NCBI GenBank assembly: GCA_008694505.1
Contig: VZDJ01007755.1
Location: forward strand, 8,198,334-8,262,333
Direction of reading: 5' to 3'
Source: Cyanoderma ruficeps
Taxonomy: Eukaryota > Chordata > Aves > Passeriformes > Timaliidae
Length of the DNA stretch: 64,000 nucleotides
The position numbers were made by a program, and so were the translations under genes. Numbering within the stretch: the stretch's first letter is position 1; every line of letters begins with the position of its first letter. Below, one piece after another: positions 62,001 through 64,000 of the stretch. The notes under the pieces were generated by a model. The model was given only the letters and a program-made list of their open reading frames with translations. It ran no database searches and was not told where the DNA came from.

Positions 62001-64000
62001 AGAATGCACTGAATATCCGTGAGAATTGGAAGGTTACTACAAAAATACAGTTTTTCAATGCCTGTAGAGAAAAGTACAAATTCTGGAAAAGGAAGTACCT
62101 ATAAAATTTTTTTGTTTTAGTTTAACATAGTCACAACAAATTCACCACCTTAATTTTTTTAGTAAAACATGTAAAAATCTGATACTTCAGTAATGTGCTA
62201 CACAAATGTAGAGATATATTGAAAGTGAGATAGCACAGTAAAAATCAGTGTAAAATACAAGCCATAGAACATTGCTTCGTGAACACTGAGTGAATCCTAT
62301 AATCGTGTTTAGAGGTGTGAGTAAGAATTCAAAAGTTTCAAACAAGGTACAAACATCATTCTGAGGGATATTTGCCTTTAAATATGCACTTTTTTTCAGT
62401 CTGAATTTATCCACCTTTGGTTTTCAGCCATTGATTTGGCTGAAGTTCTGTAGGGTTCAAATGACTTAAGCACAATATTTCATGGACCTTCAGAGTTTTA
62501 AAAATTAAAGGTTTCCAAGGCATAGGTTTTTTACTCAGAAGACCTCAGTACTAAATATCTGAAGACAATTTTCCTAAGCCTGAAAGAAGCTGGTGAAAGA
62601 TATATATTTTTACTATTAATCAAGATTTCTTATGTGTTTTCCACAAGCATCCCACAAGCAAAACAACTTGAAATGATCATACTGGCTGCAATATGGTAGA
62701 ACACATCAGAAATAGTATCTGGCAAATTCAAAGTATCTCTTCTGAGTATTTTTCTCAAGACATAGTGAGTATCTTAAACTACAAATAGCACTATCACTGG
62801 TTCTAGAAATGTCTGCTGAGGATTTGGAAAAGGAAGGGCTAAATCAATATTTCAAATACACCGTTTGGTTTTGGTTTTTTTTTTTTTAGATATTGCACTA
62901 GCTGTGGCCAGCATTCAACACAGACAAGACTAGAAGCCAAGATGCATTTTGGCATGAAAAATATCCCAAATATTTTATACTAAGTTTTATTACAAATCAA
63001 TAACCAGGGACGAGGTCACGGGCAAAAAAGTATTGATGCCACACAAAGATAGCATGGGGCCCTTAAATCTTCCTAAGTCATGATTTTAGGATTGGCTTTC
63101 AGTGGTTCATAGGCTCATATTGGCTTTCTGAAGGGGGATAAATTTCAGCCCTCGTTAAGGAACTGATATTTCTCCCACTTGCACATTAAAAATGGTCTGA
63201 AGTTAGTACCTTATTTGACACAATTTGTGTAAGAAATATTTTCTATATGTAGCATTTTTTGTGTTTGTATTTTAAAGTTCTCTAAGCTCACAAGAGATGT
63301 TGAGGGTAATGTCTGATATGTTGCTCTGGGACAAAACACAATTAGTGTCACTCTGAAAAAGAAATCAATTTAGTATTTGTTCAATCCCACTTAGCAAAGG
63401 AAAAACTGGAGCTGTTAGCTCATATTAGTACATGAAGAAGTTTCCTTTGGATCAAACTCTTGGCTATGTTTCTTTTACTTCGAAAAAGTTCAAGTGTATT
63501 TTCACAATAATTCATTAAACAAACTTATTTTTCTGTTAGTGGGAAAGCAATCACTAACCTCTTTTCCTCCGTCTCAAAAGAAAATCCATATTTTCACCTA
63601 CTGTGAAGATAATATAAATTGAAGGAAAGTCTAACAAACTGTTTTGAAGAATATACAGTGTATTCTGGAGATTAATTCTGCTTCCAGTTTATGCCATTCT
63701 TGGATTATTTTAGGTCTCATATTTACATCTTTGTATTCAATATTAGTTGCAAAGTTATTTATTATCAGTAAGGAAGCTCTACATCTATATGTCTACCTAT
63801 GTCTGCCATAGTTGGAATATATATACGTGATCTATGCAGGTAAGTATTACACACACTCTGTATGTATGGCATATTTAGAGTTATACACTACATGCAGACA
63901 GAAAAACTAGTGCAATTCGAATATACCGAGCAAAATAATGACTCAAAATTTCCTCTGGAAAGCTTTTCCAATATTTACCTGTTGCTTGTGCCAAAAATTC
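53026..64000 (-). other. XKR4: XKR4 last intron (partial)
   Basis: About 11 kb of AT-rich sequence upstream of the terminal exon, running off the window. XKR4 introns are very large in other vertebrates, so finding no further exon is expected. No CR1 or LTR copy was recognised, which is unusual next to the repeat-bearing left half of the window. It contains motif-dense AT-rich stretches (see 55860-56060). Confidence 0.8.
55860..56060. promoter_or_regulatory. Candidate homeodomain/POU enhancer-like element
   Basis: A perfect octamer ATGCAAAT (55927-55934), a CATTAATTAG homeodomain core (56024-56033), and several ATTA/TAAT cores (AAATTAATAATG near 55895, GATAATTCATTAATTAG near 56018) lie within 200 bases of a large neural-gene intron. 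This composition resembles conserved vertebrate developmental enhancers. No conservation data are available here, and AT-rich DNA yields such cores by chance. Confidence 0.3.

Noticed and set aside
1..64000. CRISPR arrays, operons, phage or toxin-antitoxin modules
   Set aside because: Nothing prokaryotic is present. The window is animal nuclear DNA with introns and retroposons.

Overview
This is vertebrate nuclear DNA, almost certainly from a bird. It has GT-AG introns, long AT-rich non-coding stretches, one CpG island, eight clear CR1 LINE fragments (the dominant avian retroposon) and two solo or near-solo endogenous-retrovirus LTRs. The LTR style and CR1 variants suggest a passerine, but that is inference. 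The two genes are neighbours on human 8q12, so this is probably the matching segment of an avian macrochromosome (chromosome 2 in chicken, from memory). Two single N bases, at 39180 and 39604, both touch T tracts and look like unresolved homopolymer bases in a draft assembly.

Layout. From 1 to about 1355: non-coding DNA with two CR1 pieces and a 59-bp imperfect tandem duplication. From 1360 to 1830: a CpG island promoter with an untranslated first exon of TMEM68 ending at a good donor (1738). From 5371 to 19916: six coding exons of TMEM68 (+), which join in frame into a 330-residue protein, followed by a 3' UTR that probably ends near 22555. From about 22560 to 34970: an intergenic interval with CR1 copies and, at its right end, an ERV LTR with a primer-binding site. 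From about 34970 to 52078: a gene-free stretch that I interpret as a very long 3' UTR of XKR4 (-). From 52079 to 53025: the last coding exon of XKR4. From 53026 to the right edge: XKR4 intron.

The two genes converge tail to tail, as in human. TMEM68 is an ER membrane acyltransferase that makes triacylglycerol independently of DGAT1/2. XKR4 is a plasma-membrane phospholipid scramblase activated by caspase cleavage. Both are membrane-lipid proteins, but nothing here shows that they work in one pathway.

I found no undescribed multi-gene system. The observations most worth checking are the inferred ~17-kb XKR4 3' UTR, a retroviral LTR inside the TMEM68 3' UTR, an LTR of Rous-sarcoma-virus-like architecture next to the predicted XKR4 poly(A) site, a CR1 copy abutting the TMEM68 promoter, and enhancer-like homeodomain/POU motif clusters around XKR4.
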